A DNA stretch of 23,991 bases from Chloroflexota bacterium (GCA_026706395.1 JAPOYU010000153.1:1-23991); one strand, 5' to 3'; shown: positions 1-6,934, counted from the first letter of the stretch. Notes: generated by a model from the sequence alone, not told the origin. Made by a program: numbers and translations.

Positions 1-1
1 T

Positions 2-553
2 GTCGGTCGCGCAGCCGGAGACGAGCGCGCCCGTTCCGCCGCCGAATTGGCTATCACAAGCGGCTTGCTTGATGTCACCATTGACGGCGCCCGCGGCATA
101 CTGTTCTCGATCACGGGTGGCGCGGACCTGACGCTTTTTGAAGTCAACGAAGCGGCCGCCATCATCAAAGACAGCGCACATCCGGAATGTAACCTGATCT
201 TCGGCGCCCACATCGATGAAAGCATGGGCGATGAGGTTCATATCACAGTCATCGCTACCGGCTTCGAACGCAGCCGGCTGGAAACGACGATGAAAGAAGC
301 CGGCACTTTGCCGATCCGTCAGACGACGCCACTGCCGCAGCCGCCTGCGATTCAACGTCCGATCTACGAAGATGTCGAAGTCCAGACGCCCGCCGATAAC
401 GCGGCCGCCAGCAGCGGCGGAAACTCATCCTTCCAACGCAACCGCTTGGCGCCGCCATCACCGCCGCAAGAAGACCCGCGCACCTACGACAATATCGACC
501 CCAAGAATACGGAGTTGCCGGCCTTCCTGCGTAAACGCAATCGGCGGCAGTAG
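2..553 (+). CDS. ftsZ: Cell division protein FtsZ, C-terminal part (5' end outside window)
   Basis: The frame is open from base 2 and runs to a TAG at 551-553. It encodes the last 183 residues of FtsZ, the tubulin-like GTPase that polymerises into the Z-ring at the division site. The visible part begins in the tail of the GTPase core with the family pattern G-x-A-x-G-x-x-R-A. It continues through the C-terminal domain ([47 protein letters not shown]). A Pro/Asn/Ser-rich linker of about 65 residues follows, then the conserved C-terminal peptide ELPAFLRKR. That peptide normally docks FtsA, SepF or ZipA-like partners. The TTG at 47 is an internal leucine codon, not a start. A strong terminator follows directly, so ftsZ closes its transcription unit. 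The N-terminal GTP-binding motif cannot be checked here. Confidence 0.96.
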   Translation, partial: VGRAAGDERARSAAELAITSGLLDVTIDGARGILFSITGGADLTLFEVNEAAAIIKDSAHPECNLIFGAHIDESMGDEVHITVIATGFERSRLETTMKEAGTLPIRQTTPLPQPPAIQRPIYEDVEVQTPADNAAASSGGNSSFQRNRLAPPSPPQEDPRTYDNIDPKNTELPAFLRKRNRRQ

Positions 554-580
554 CCGGGCTAAAGTTTAGATTCAGTTTCA

Positions 581-609
581 AAGAGGTGAGCGCCGCTCGC
601 CTCTTTTTT
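581..609 (+). terminator. Intrinsic terminator of ftsZ
   Basis: An 11-bp stem (581-591 with 595-605, one T-G wobble) closes a three-base loop. The 3' arm runs into six T residues (604-609). It lies 28 nt after the ftsZ stop and is the best terminator in the window. Confidence 0.9.
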
Positions 610-657
610 GTCCCGGAAATCCAGCATTCAAGCGGGCTTCGGTCCGCCGCCGTTTTT

Positions 658-705
658 CGAGTCTATACTGTGTTGATAGAGTATCGCGTACAATGCACAG
701 CGTAT
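658..705 (+). promoter_or_regulatory. Possible NrdR operator pair upstream of nrdJ
   Basis: NrdR boxes have the consensus ACACWATATATWGTGT and usually occur as pairs about three helical turns apart near RNR promoters. Bases 658-673 (CGAGTCTATACTGTGT) match 11 of 16 positions by hand count, with an intact TATA core and GTGT end. Bases 690-705 match 9 of 16. The starts are 32 bp apart with a 16-bp gap, which fits the known spacing. The second box is weak, so this rests on context and spacing. Confidence 0.3.
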
Positions 706-751
706 TCAAACTGAAATCTTTCGATTTCGAGTGGGCGATTTGCCGATTAAG

Positions 752-766
752 TGCTATAAAAATAGC
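752..766 (+). promoter_or_regulatory. Candidate extended -10 and inverted repeat before nrdJ
   Basis: TG at 752-753, one spacer base and TATAAA at 755-760 form an extended -10 element. No good -35 lies upstream. The same bases form a perfect inverted repeat, GCTAT (753-757) and ATAGC (762-766) around AAAA. This could be an operator or a small hairpin. A start near 767 would leave a leader of about 140 nt. Confidence 0.3.
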
Positions 767-907
767 TATCTCTTCTATGTCACGTTAATTCAACATGAAT
801 TTCGCGAGCAGGAACCCTCTGCGCCAGCCAATGGCCAGGCTTCAGTACACGCCTCTGTCTTAAACATAGTCGTTGCAGTTCACCTACCCTACCAGGATAA
901 TATTGTC

Positions 908-3454
908 ATGATTCAGTCGCAGACAGCCACAAGCAAATTACATGAACTTGGCTACAAGATCTTCCTTGATCGCTATGCCCAAAAAGATATGACGCGCAGC
1001 AGCCTCGCCGTCGGCGACACGGTGATTGTGGTGGTCAACGCAAAAACCGGGCAGCGGGAAATCGGTGAAGCGATTGCTATCGACCTGCCGCAAGTCACGG
1101 TCAGGCTGCTAGATGGCGACACGGTCGTTCGCGATCTGGAGCATGTCGATAAGCCCATCGAAACGCAGCCCGATCAGATGATGGCGCGCGTCGCGCGAGG
1201 CGTCGCCGCAGTTGAGGCGAGCCCAGCGAAACAAGATGAATGGACGGAGAAATTCCGCTGGCTGCTGGATGACTGGAAGTTTGTGCCGGGTGGCCGGATC
1301 CTCACCGCCGCTGGAACAGACCAGGACCTCACCTTTTACAATTGCTATGTTGTCCCCTCGCCTGAGGACTCGCGCGAAGGGATCATGACTACCTTGACGC
1401 AGATGACGGAGATCATGTCGCGCGGCGGCGGCGTGGGGATCAATCTTTCGACCCTGCGCCCGCGGCATGCCTACGTCAAAGGTGTAAACGGCCGGTCGAG
1501 CGGCGCAGTATCCTGGGGCGGGCTCTACAGCTTCGTCACCGGTCTCATCGAGCAGGGTGGCAGCCGGCGCGGCGCTCTTATGCTTATCCTGAACGATTGG
1601 CACCCGGATATCATCAATTTCATCAACAGCAAGCGGCAGTCCGGCAAAATCACCAACGCCAATATCAGCGTGGGCGTCTCCGACAAGTTAATGGAAGCGC
1701 TAGCCGCCGATGCCGATTGGGACTTGTCATTCCCCGATACGCGCGATCCCGACTACGATGAATTGTGGGATGGCGATCTAGAGACCTGGGTCGCCGCCGG
1801 TCGACCGGTAATCTGCTACAAGACGATCAAAGCGCGCGCGCTTTGGGACGCGATCATCGAAAGCGCCTGGACAAGCGCCGAGCCCGGCGTGTGGTTCCGC
1901 GAGCGCAGCAACAAGATGGCCAATAGCTGGTACTTCAATCCGCAGATTTGCACGAATCCTTGCGGAGAACAGCCGCTGGGCGCCTTCTCCGTTTGCAACC
2001 TGGGCGCGATCAATCTTTCCCGCTTCTACGACGAAGCTGCACATGACGTCGCCTGGGACGAATTGAAGACGACGGTGCAGTATTCAACGCGCTTCCTCGA
2101 CAATGTTATCGATACGACACCCTACTTCTTTCAGGAAAACAAAGACGTGCAACTCTCTGAGCGGCGCGTCGGCTTGGGCACAATGGGCATCGCCGAGTTA
2201 ATGCTCAAGCTCGGCGTCCGTTACGGCAGCGACGAATCGGTCGAGTTGATCGACGAAATCTACAAGGCAATCGCCGTTGCCGCTTACGAGACCTCGAGTG
2301 ACCTGGCAGTGGAAAAGAGCGCATTCCCAAAGTTTGACGCGGAAAAGTTTCTGGAAAGCGGCTTTATGCAGGCAATGCCAAATGCTGTACGCGACAAGGT
2401 GCGGGAGGATGGCATTCGCAACGTCACGCTTTTGACCCAAGCGCCAACTGGCACGACCGGCACAATGGTCAATACCTCTACGGGCGTAGAACCGTTCTTC
2501 TCTTGGGTCTATTACCGGAAGAGCCGCCTTGGCCTGCATGAAGAACAAGTGCCTATCGTCAAGGAGTGGTACGAGGCGCATCCCGACACCGACAATTTGC
2601 CCGAGCACTTTGTAACGGCGATGGACTTGTCGCCGCAAGAGCACATCAAAGTGCAAGGCGCATTCCAGCGCTGGATTGACAGCGCGATCTCCAAGACCTG
2701 TAACGTGCCAAATGAGTACACAGTTGAGCAGGTTAGCGAGCTATTCAAATACATGTACGAGCTTGGCTGCAAGGGCGGCACGATCTACCGCGACGGCAGC
2801 CGCGACGAGCAGGTACTCATGCTCAAAGGCGATGAGCGCGCCGAAAGCGAAATGGAAGACCTGAAGACGGCCGTGGCCGACGGCGCCGAGCCCGCCACGA
2901 CGCCACACCGCGTCTACCCGCGACCGGAAAGGTTGCAAGGCACATCGGTGAAAACGCAAACGCCCTTCGGCAAGGCGTATATCACCATCAACCGTGACGA
3001 CCAGGGCAATCCCTTCGAAGTTTTTGTGGCGATCGGCAAAGCGGGGACCGATATTCAAGCCGACGCCGAGAGCCTGGGACGGATGATTTCACTGCAACTG
3101 CGCACGACGGCGCCTCATAACCGCCGCGACATGCTGAAGCTTATTATTGAACAATTGCAGGATATCGGCGGCGCCCGCCCTATCGGCTTCGGTCCTAAAC
3201 GCGTTCTCTCTCTGCCTGATGCAGTGGCGCGCGTATTGCAAGAGGAGTTCTTTACCGAGGAGCAGCCGCAGCAGTTGGACTTGCCGATTCAAAGCGGCGC
3301 TGCGCCTTCCAGCCCGGTTGCTGAGGCGGAAGGCGGCACGACCATGAATTCGTCAATAACCGGCGCCGATATGTGCCCCTCATGCGGCACGATAACTTTG
3401 ATCCGCGCCGAGAATTGCCGCAAGTGCCTCACCTGCGGCTACAGCGAGTGCTAA
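908..3454 (+). CDS. nrdJ: Adenosylcobalamin-dependent (class II) ribonucleoside-diphosphate reductase
   Basis: An 848-residue class II RNR, which reduces ribonucleotides to deoxyribonucleotides using a B12-generated thiyl radical, without oxygen dependence or a small subunit. The ATG at 908 is chosen because the family N-terminus begins here and AGGA lies about 10 nt upstream. Visible catalytic residues are the disulfide pair C146 (NCYVVPS) and C363 (CNLGAINL), and the triad N350-C352-E354 in NPCGEQ. The 11-residue distance from C352 to C363 matches the Lactobacillus enzyme. The C-terminus carries a Cys-rich tail with C823, C826, C837, C840, C843 and C848; such tails shuttle electrons from thioredoxin and may bind zinc. 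Residues 33-86 look like a small beta-rich domain inserted before the RNR core. There is no ATP-cone. Substrate level (di- or triphosphate) is not readable from sequence. Confidence 0.95.
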   Translation: MIQSQTATSKLHELGYKIFLDRYAQKDMTRSSLAVGDTVIVVVNAKTGQREIGEAIAIDLPQVTVRLLDGDTVVRDLEHVDKPIETQPDQMMARVARGVAAVEASPAKQDEWTEKFRWLLDDWKFVPGGRILTAAGTDQDLTFYNCYVVPSPEDSREGIMTTLTQMTEIMSRGGGVGINLSTLRPRHAYVKGVNGRSSGAVSWGGLYSFVTGLIEQGGSRRGALMLILNDWHPDIINFINSKRQSGKITNANISVGVSDKLMEALAADADWDLSFPDTRDPDYDELWDGDLETWVAAGRPVICYKTIKARALWDAIIESAWTSAEPGVWFRERSNKMANSWYFNPQICTNPCGEQPLGAFSVCNLGAINLSRFYDEAAHDVAWDELKTTVQYSTRFLDNVIDTTPYFFQENKDVQLSERRVGLGTMGIAELMLKLGVRYGSDESVELIDEIYKAIAVAAYETSSDLAVEKSAFPKFDAEKFLESGFMQAMPNAVRDKVREDGIRNVTLLTQAPTGTTGTMVNTSTGVEPFFSWVYYRKSRLGLHEEQVPIVKEWYEAHPDTDNLPEHFVTAMDLSPQEHIKVQGAFQRWIDSAISKTCNVPNEYTVEQVSELFKYMYELGCKGGTIYRDGSRDEQVLMLKGDERAESEMEDLKTAVADGAEPATTPHRVYPRPERLQGTSVKTQTPFGKAYITINRDDQGNPFEVFVAIGKAGTDIQADAESLGRMISLQLRTTAPHNRRDMLKLIIEQLQDIGGARPIGFGPKRVLSLPDAVARVLQEEFFTEEQPQQLDLPIQSGAAPSSPVAEAEGGTTMNSSITGADMCPSCGTITLIRAENCRKCLTCGYSEC

Positions 3455-3459
3455 CGATT

Positions 3460-3490
3460 TTGTCGGACCGTGGCATGACTTCATTATAGA
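3460..3490 (+). promoter_or_regulatory. Weak promoter candidate after nrdJ
   Basis: TTGTCG (3460-3465) and TATAGA (3485-3490) are separated by 19 bp in the 136-nt gap before the YdcF-like gene. The -10 is acceptable, but the spacing is long and the -35 poor. Confidence 0.25.
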
Positions 3491-3493
3491 TGA

Positions 3494-3519
3494 AACGGGT
3501 CGCCGGCAGGTGTCCCGTT
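3494..3519 (+). other. Hairpin downstream of nrdJ
   Basis: AACGGG (3494-3499) pairs with CCCGTT (3514-3519). After a T-T mismatch, CGCC pairs with GGTG around a GGCA loop. The stem is GC-rich but is followed by AGATTTACA rather than a T run. It may protect the nrdJ 3' end or act as a weak terminator. Confidence 0.4.
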
Positions 3520-3590
3520 AGATTTACAGCAGGGCGACCGTGTCAGCGACATAGCTTGGAGTTCGATATCATCGGTTGATCACTAGGGTG

Positions 3591-4232
3591 ATGATCTTGA
3601 AGCGACGACGAGCATCCCGCGTAAAGCGAATACTGCTGTTCCTCATCTGCGGCTTCCTGCTCTACTTTCTCGGCTTCATCGCCGTTATCCACCACAACGG
3701 CACGCTTGATAGCGCAGAAGAATCCGATGTCATCATCGTACTGGGCGCGGGCCTGCTGCGCGATGGCAGACCGGGCTGGGCATTGACCCGCCGCAGCTTG
3801 CATGGCGCCGACCTTTGGCGGCAGGGTATCGCGCCTTATGTCCTGTGCGCGGGTGGCAAAGCCGAATCTTATCCGCGCTCCGAAGCCGCCGCCTGCCGTG
3901 AAGTCCTGCTTTCCAGCGGCCTGCCTGCGGGTGTGATCATCCTCGAAGAAAAGAGCCGCAGTACCGAAGAAAACGCCATCTTCAGCAAGCGCCTTATGAT
4001 TGACGAGGGCTTCGCGGACGCCGTGCTGGTCAGCGACAGCTATCACATGCTGCGCGCGAGCTGGCTTTTCCAGCTTCAAGGAATCGAAACGACAAGCAGT
4101 CCGGTGCCCGCCAGCCGCATTCGGAGTCCGCTGTCCTATCCGGCATCGCTGCTTCGTGAATTCTTTGCCTTTCACTGGCAATTTCTCAAAGAAGTATTTC
4201 AGATTCCTCTGACTCACCTTAATGGCGTTTAG
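3591..4232 (+). CDS. YdcF-like DUF218 membrane-anchored protein
   Basis: A 213-residue protein of the DUF218/YdcF family (ElyC/SanA relatives). These are membrane-associated proteins often tied to envelope or peptidoglycan-precursor metabolism, with undefined biochemistry. A basic N-terminus (KRRRASRVKR) is followed by one hydrophobic segment at about residues 14-34. The DUF218 core then shows a hydrophobic strand ending in LGAGLLRDGRPG, a central strand with CAGGKAESYPRSEA, and the characteristic SRSTEENA motif, followed by VLVSDSYHMLRA. The ATG at 3591 is preferred over in-frame TTG 3576 and GTG 3588 because AGGG lies just upstream, although spacing is short. A promoter of its own is uncertain; it may be transcribed with nrdJ. 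Family assignment is good, function unknown. Confidence 0.85.
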   Translation: MILKRRRASRVKRILLFLICGFLLYFLGFIAVIHHNGTLDSAEESDVIIVLGAGLLRDGRPGWALTRRSLHGADLWRQGIAPYVLCAGGKAESYPRSEAAACREVLLSSGLPAGVIILEEKSRSTEENAIFSKRLMIDEGFADAVLVSDSYHMLRASWLFQLQGIETTSSPVPASRIRSPLSYPASLLREFFAFHWQFLKEVFQIPLTHLNGV

Positions 4233-4274
4233 CCCGCCGAGGGGATTCGACGGCAAACCTGTCCGACCATGCTG

Positions 4275-4280
4275 TATACT
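4275..4280 (+). promoter_or_regulatory. Possible -10 box for the arginase-like gene
   Basis: TATACT lies 50 nt before the ATG of the arginase-family gene. No -35 at normal spacing is seen. The same hexamer occurs upstream of nrdJ and upstream of the tRNA gene. Confidence 0.25.
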
Positions 4281-4329
4281 CTCTCTTAGCCAAGGCGCGC
4301 ATTGACAGCGCGGCAAAGAGGTGCGAAGA

Positions 4330-5118
4330 ATGCCAAAGACCGTCTGTATCGGAGTACCCTATTATCTGGGTCAGCCCAAGCCAGAACGGCGGGAAGTTGA
4401 GGCCTTGCGGCGCAGTGGCGTCGCCGACGAGCTCGACGCGGAATGGGTCGATATCGAGCCGAACTTCAGCGCCGCCGATGATCCCGTCGTGGCCGTAAAC
4501 CGCGCCCTTGCCGCCGCCGTGGAGGCCCATCCGGATAAAGTGCCGGTGGTTTTCGCAAACGATTGCACGAGTTGTCTGGGCATGGTCAAGGGTTTGGCGC
4601 GCAAAGCGCCCGCCATCCTCTGGTACGATTCTCACGGCGACTTCAATACGCCCGAGACCACTCCCAGCGGCTTCCTCGGCGGCATGCCTTTGGCCGCCTT
4701 GGTAGGGCGCGGCAATCAGCATTTGATGCGCGGAATGGACCTGGCGCCGATCGCCGAAACAGACGTGATCATCACCGACGTCCGCAACCTTGATCCGGAA
4801 GAAGGCGATATGCTTCGCAGCAGCGATGTTACTATCCACGAGACGCTTGAGTCGCTCCGGACCACCGGCCTCCCCGATCGCCCGCTCTATATCCACTTCG
4901 ACACCGATGTCGTCGATTGCGACGAGATGCCGGCGATGAGCTACCCGGAACCGAATGGACCGACGCTGGACGAATGTATCCGGTCGCTGGAATTCGTCCT
5001 CGCCCAAGGGAATACAGCGGCGATTCTGTTTAGCCTGTGGAACGAAACACTCGAAGGCAGTGAGCAGGCGATGGCAGCCACTCGCCGGTTGATTTTCACG
5101 TTGAAATCAATCTTGTAA
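4330..5118 (+). CDS. Arginase-family (ureohydrolase) protein, divergent
   Basis: A 262-residue member of the arginase/agmatinase fold, which hydrolyses guanidino or formimino groups at a binuclear Mn centre. The ATG at 4330 has an excellent ribosome binding site (AAAGAGGTG, 7-nt spacing). Metal-ligand motifs present are D100-x-H102-x-D104 (WYDSHGDFNTPETTPSG) and D191-x-D193 (FDTDVVD), followed by PEPNGPT. The first ligand motif, normally GGDHS, reads NDCTS (residues 77-81). C79 therefore sits where the metal-binding His is expected. From memory, a GDCT-type motif occurs in uncharacterised actinobacterial relatives, so this may be a subclade trait rather than decay. The substrate cannot be named; arginine, agmatine or formiminoglutamate are all possible. 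A short CxxC protein follows 76 nt downstream and may be co-transcribed. Confidence 0.88.
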   Translation: MPKTVCIGVPYYLGQPKPERREVEALRRSGVADELDAEWVDIEPNFSAADDPVVAVNRALAAAVEAHPDKVPVVFANDCTSCLGMVKGLARKAPAILWYDSHGDFNTPETTPSGFLGGMPLAALVGRGNQHLMRGMDLAPIAETDVIITDVRNLDPEEGDMLRSSDVTIHETLESLRTTGLPDRPLYIHFDTDVVDCDEMPAMSYPEPNGPTLDECIRSLEFVLAQGNTAAILFSLWNETLEGSEQAMAATRRLIFTLKSIL

Positions 5119-5194
5119 TTTCTTGGCCGCTGACTTGCGCGCCGTCGAAATCGCGCATATCCTTCTCTATTGTGGCTGTAAGGGGTGAGTCGCA

Positions 5195-5518
5195 TTGTAT
5201 ACGGATAACGAGATTCTGTTCCCGCATTACGCCATACCCGCGCTGCGCAACACCCGCGGCGACAAGTGGCGCAATTTAATCGACCGCCTGTCGCAACAAG
5301 ATGAAACCAGTGTAGAAGTCATCGCCCTTATGTCGATGATGATCGAGTTGAATGGCTGCCTGCCTTGTGAAACCGACAGCTATCGGGCGATGCGTGGCTG
5401 CACCGCTTGCGCCCAGCAGACGCTGCGGCGCTTCAAGGGCAGCGACGAAGAATTGATAAGTGCTTACGAGGCGTCGCTCGCGAAATTTCAGCGGCTAGCC
5501 GTCACCGTCGGCGCCTGA
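5195..5518 (+). CDS. Small conserved-looking four-cysteine protein, unknown function
   Basis: A 107-residue protein that starts at TTG 5195. The start is supported by a strong Shine-Dalgarno (AAGGGGTGAG at 5180-5189, about 7 nt away) and the lack of any better codon. It is soluble and mostly helical in appearance. Its striking part is two CxxC pairs, C55-x-x-C58 (NGCLPCETDSYRAMRG) and C69-x-x-C72 (CTACAQQTLRRFKG), 10 residues apart. That arrangement could hold zinc or an Fe-S cluster, or be redox active. No HTH or transmembrane segment is visible. It sits between the arginase-like gene and the infC promoter on the same strand, so it most likely shares the arginase transcript. I do not recognise the family. 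Confidence 0.75.
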   Translation: MYTDNEILFPHYAIPALRNTRGDKWRNLIDRLSQQDETSVEVIALMSMMIELNGCLPCETDSYRAMRGCTACAQQTLRRFKGSDEELISAYEASLAKFQRLAVTVGA

Positions 5519-5542
5519 TGACGCTCTCCGTTTGACTCATAG

Positions 5543-5572
5543 TTGACAACTTTCTGGCGGGCGTGTTAAACT
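5543..5572 (+). promoter_or_regulatory. Promoter of infC-rpmI-rplT
   Basis: A perfect -35 TTGACA (5543-5548) is followed after 18 bp by TAAACT (5567-5572). A TG one base before the -10 (5564-5565) makes it extended. The predicted start near 5579 leaves a leader of about 45 nt. This is the strongest promoter in the window. Confidence 0.72.
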
Positions 5573-5575
5573 CTA

Positions 5576-5607
5576 CTCTCACGCAGTGAGAGCGCCGCGT
5601 GAGTTTT
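5576..5607 (+). promoter_or_regulatory. infC leader with two mutually exclusive hairpins
   Basis: CTCTCAC (5576-5582) pairs with GTGAGAG (5586-5592) around GCA. Alternatively CTCACGC (5578-5584) pairs perfectly with GCGTGAG (5597-5603), followed by TTTT (5604-5607), which looks terminator-like. The two foldings share the same 5' arm. The infC-rpmI-rplT operon is autoregulated by L20 in B. subtilis and E. coli, so attenuation here is plausible. The arms are short and the predicted transcription start falls at the edge of the first arm. Confidence 0.4.
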
Positions 5608-5622
5608 AGCTGTCATGATTGA

Positions 5623-6183
5623 GTGAAAGGTCGTACGACAATAGCCAATTCACCGCACCGGATCAACGGGGATATCCGCGGAGTACGTGAAGTCCGGTTG
5701 ATTGACGATACCAATACAAACATTGGCGTCGTGAACATTGGGTACGCGCAAGATCGGGCCGACGATGTAGGTCTGGACCTGGTTGAGGTTGCGCCAAACG
5801 CGAATCCGCCAGTTTGCCGAATTATGGATTACGGCAAATTCCAATATGAACAGCGGCGCAAGGAGCGCAAATCGAAGAAGAACCAGGTCAAGGTGACCGT
5901 CAAGGAGATACAACTGCGTCCCAAGACCGACGAATATCATCTGCAATTTGATATCAAGCGCGCCGAGAAGTGGCTGCTTGAAGGCAAGAAGGTGAAATTC
6001 CGTGTGCGCTTCCGCGGACGTGAAATCACCCATCAGCATATCGGTCGGGACAGGCTTGGCAAGATTGAGGAAGCATTGAAGGAGGTAGGCGTCGTCGAGC
6101 AGCGCCCGAATATGGAAGGCCGGGACATGCTTATGATTTTGGCGCCGACCAAAGAAGTACGACAGACCACGGAGAAACAGTAG
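5623..6183 (+). CDS. infC: Translation initiation factor IF-3
   Basis: A 186-residue IF-3, which binds the 30S subunit, prevents 50S joining and proofreads start-codon/initiator-tRNA pairing. The N-domain opens with RINGDIRGVREVRLID and continues to PPVCRIMDYGKFQYEQ. A basic linker (RRKERKSKKNQVKVT) leads to the C-domain with KEIQLRPKTDEYHL and FRVRFRGREITHQ. Length is normal. The start is uncertain. GTG 5623 gives MKGRTTIANSP, resembling known IF-3 N-termini, but has no ribosome binding site. An AAAGG at 5626-5630 lies 10 nt before an ATA at 5641, and infC is famous for rare start codons (AUU in E. coli). A three-codon ATG-ATT-GAG-TGA at 5615-5626 overlaps the GTG. It heads the classical infC-rpmI-rplT operon and overlaps rpmI by one base. 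Confidence 0.95.
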   Translation: MKGRTTIANSPHRINGDIRGVREVRLIDDTNTNIGVVNIGYAQDRADDVGLDLVEVAPNANPPVCRIMDYGKFQYEQRRKERKSKKNQVKVTVKEIQLRPKTDEYHLQFDIKRAEKWLLEGKKVKFRVRFRGREITHQHIGRDRLGKIEEALKEVGVVEQRPNMEGRDMLMILAPTKEVRQTTEKQ

Positions 6184-6434
6184 TGCCACGCAAGAAGAAA
6201 ACGACGAAATACAAACTGAAGACGCATAAAGCGACCGCCAAGCGTTTTCGCATGACGGCTACCGGCAAGATCGTCCGTACCAAGGGCGGCAAAAGCCACC
6301 TGCGTCGGCGGTCCGCCAAGCGTGTCAAGCGGCAATGGGACAAGACGATGGAAGTCGGCGAGAAGGCGATGCAGCGCCGCATCCGCCGGCTCGCACCCTA
6401 CCTCGGCAGATACAAGGCGAACCCTCCCGCCTAG
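6183..6434 (+). CDS. rpmI: 50S ribosomal protein L35
   Basis: An 83-residue bL35 of the large subunit. The core KLKTHKATAKRFRMTATGKI followed by a basic stretch (KGGKSHLRRRSAKRVKR) is diagnostic. It starts at GTG 6183, sharing one base with the infC TAG, with GGAG at 6171-6174 as ribosome binding site. Most L35 proteins have about 65 residues. This one carries about nine extra residues before the KTH motif and a slightly longer tail (RYKANPPA). Translational coupling to infC is likely. Expression is probably controlled with infC and rplT by L20. Confidence 0.95.
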   Translation: MPRKKKTTKYKLKTHKATAKRFRMTATGKIVRTKGGKSHLRRRSAKRVKRQWDKTMEVGEKAMQRRIRRLAPYLGRYKANPPA

Positions 6435-6460
6435 GTCGATTGTAGCTAACTGAAACCAAG

Positions 6461-6484
6461 GCCCGGCGCAACATGATGCCGGGC
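6461..6484 (+). promoter_or_regulatory. Hairpin between rpmI and rplT
   Basis: GCCCGGC (6461-6467) and GCCGGGC (6478-6484) form a perfect 7-bp GC stem with a 10-nt loop, 22 nt before the rplT ATG. No T run follows, only ATTTCATG. It could be a processing site, a partial terminator or part of an L20-responsive structure. Confidence 0.5.
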
Positions 6485-6506
6485 ATTTCATGTACGGAGA
6501 ATAAGC

Positions 6507-6860
6507 ATGGCAAGAACAAGAACCGGCATCGTCAGACGGCGCCGACACAAGAAAGTCCTGAAACTCACAAAAGGGCAGTGGGGAACGCGCAGCAAGAATT
6601 TCAAGCGCGCAAATGAGGCGATGATGCGCAGCCTCTGGTACGCCTATCGCGACCGCCGCCAGCGCCGCCGTCAGTTGCGCCGCCTGTGGATACAGCGTAT
6701 CAATGCCGCCGCGCGCATCAATGGCATGAAATACAGTCAATTCGTGCATGGCTTGAAACGCGCCGGCATCGAGTTGGACCGCAAAAGCCTCGCTGGTATT
6801 GCTGTCAACGACGCTGAGACTTTCAGCAAGATTGTGGACTTGGCGAAACAAAGTCTTTAG
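6507..6860 (+). CDS. rplT: 50S ribosomal protein L20
   Basis: A 117-residue bL20, an early-assembly 23S rRNA-binding protein and known autorepressor of its operon. The full length matches the family. Diagnostic segments are the very basic N-terminal extension ([14 protein letters not shown]), the [19 protein letters not shown] helix, and the globular C-domain beginning [11 protein letters not shown]. The ATG at 6507 has GGAG at 6496-6499 with 7-nt spacing. A terminator 30 nt downstream closes the operon. Confidence 0.97.
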   Translation: MARTRTGIVRRRRHKKVLKLTKGQWGTRSKNFKRANEAMMRSLWYAYRDRRQRRRQLRRLWIQRINAAARINGMKYSQFVHGLKRAGIELDRKSLAGIAVNDAETFSKIVDLAKQSL

Positions 6861-6889
6861 ATCCGCGTCAAATCCAAGCTGACTAGCCT

Positions 6890-6914
6890 AAGGGTCCAGG
6901 TTCTGACCCTTTTT
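6890..6914 (+). terminator. Intrinsic terminator after rplT
   Basis: AAGGGTC (6890-6896) pairs with GACCCTT (6905-6911) around an 8-nt loop, with five T residues at 6910-6914. It lies in the 74-nt gap before the rRNA methyltransferase gene. Confidence 0.8.
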
Positions 6915-6934
6915 GCGTTTCTAGGGTCCGCCGC

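Larger units (their letters stand above)
610..907 (+). other. Non-coding 5' region of nrdJ
   Basis: About 300 bases between the ftsZ terminator and the nrdJ ATG. An open frame in phase with nrdJ reaches back to a GTG at 731. Its translation (59 extra residues) does not resemble the family N-terminus and has no ribosome binding site, so I treat it as leader. The region holds TATACT (664-669) and TACAAT (689-694), a possible NrdR box pair, and an extended -10 with a small inverted repeat near 752-766. I found no convincing cobalamin riboswitch core. Confidence 0.6.

Noticed and set aside
731..907. N-terminal extension of NrdJ from GTG 731
   Set aside because: No ribosome binding site, composition unlike the rest of the gene, and the family N-terminus begins at ATG 908.
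610..907. Cobalamin riboswitch upstream of the B12-dependent reductase
   Set aside because: I looked for the conserved B12-box and core pairing but saw no convincing match; a covariance-model search would be decisive.
4219..5007. 262-residue minus-strand open frame opposite the arginase-like gene
   Set aside because: A shadow of a well-supported gene with an excellent ribosome binding site on the plus strand.
5089..5110. TTGATTT/AAATCAA hairpin at the 3' end of the arginase-like gene
   Set aside because: A/T-rich, inside the coding region and without a T run, so not a convincing terminator.
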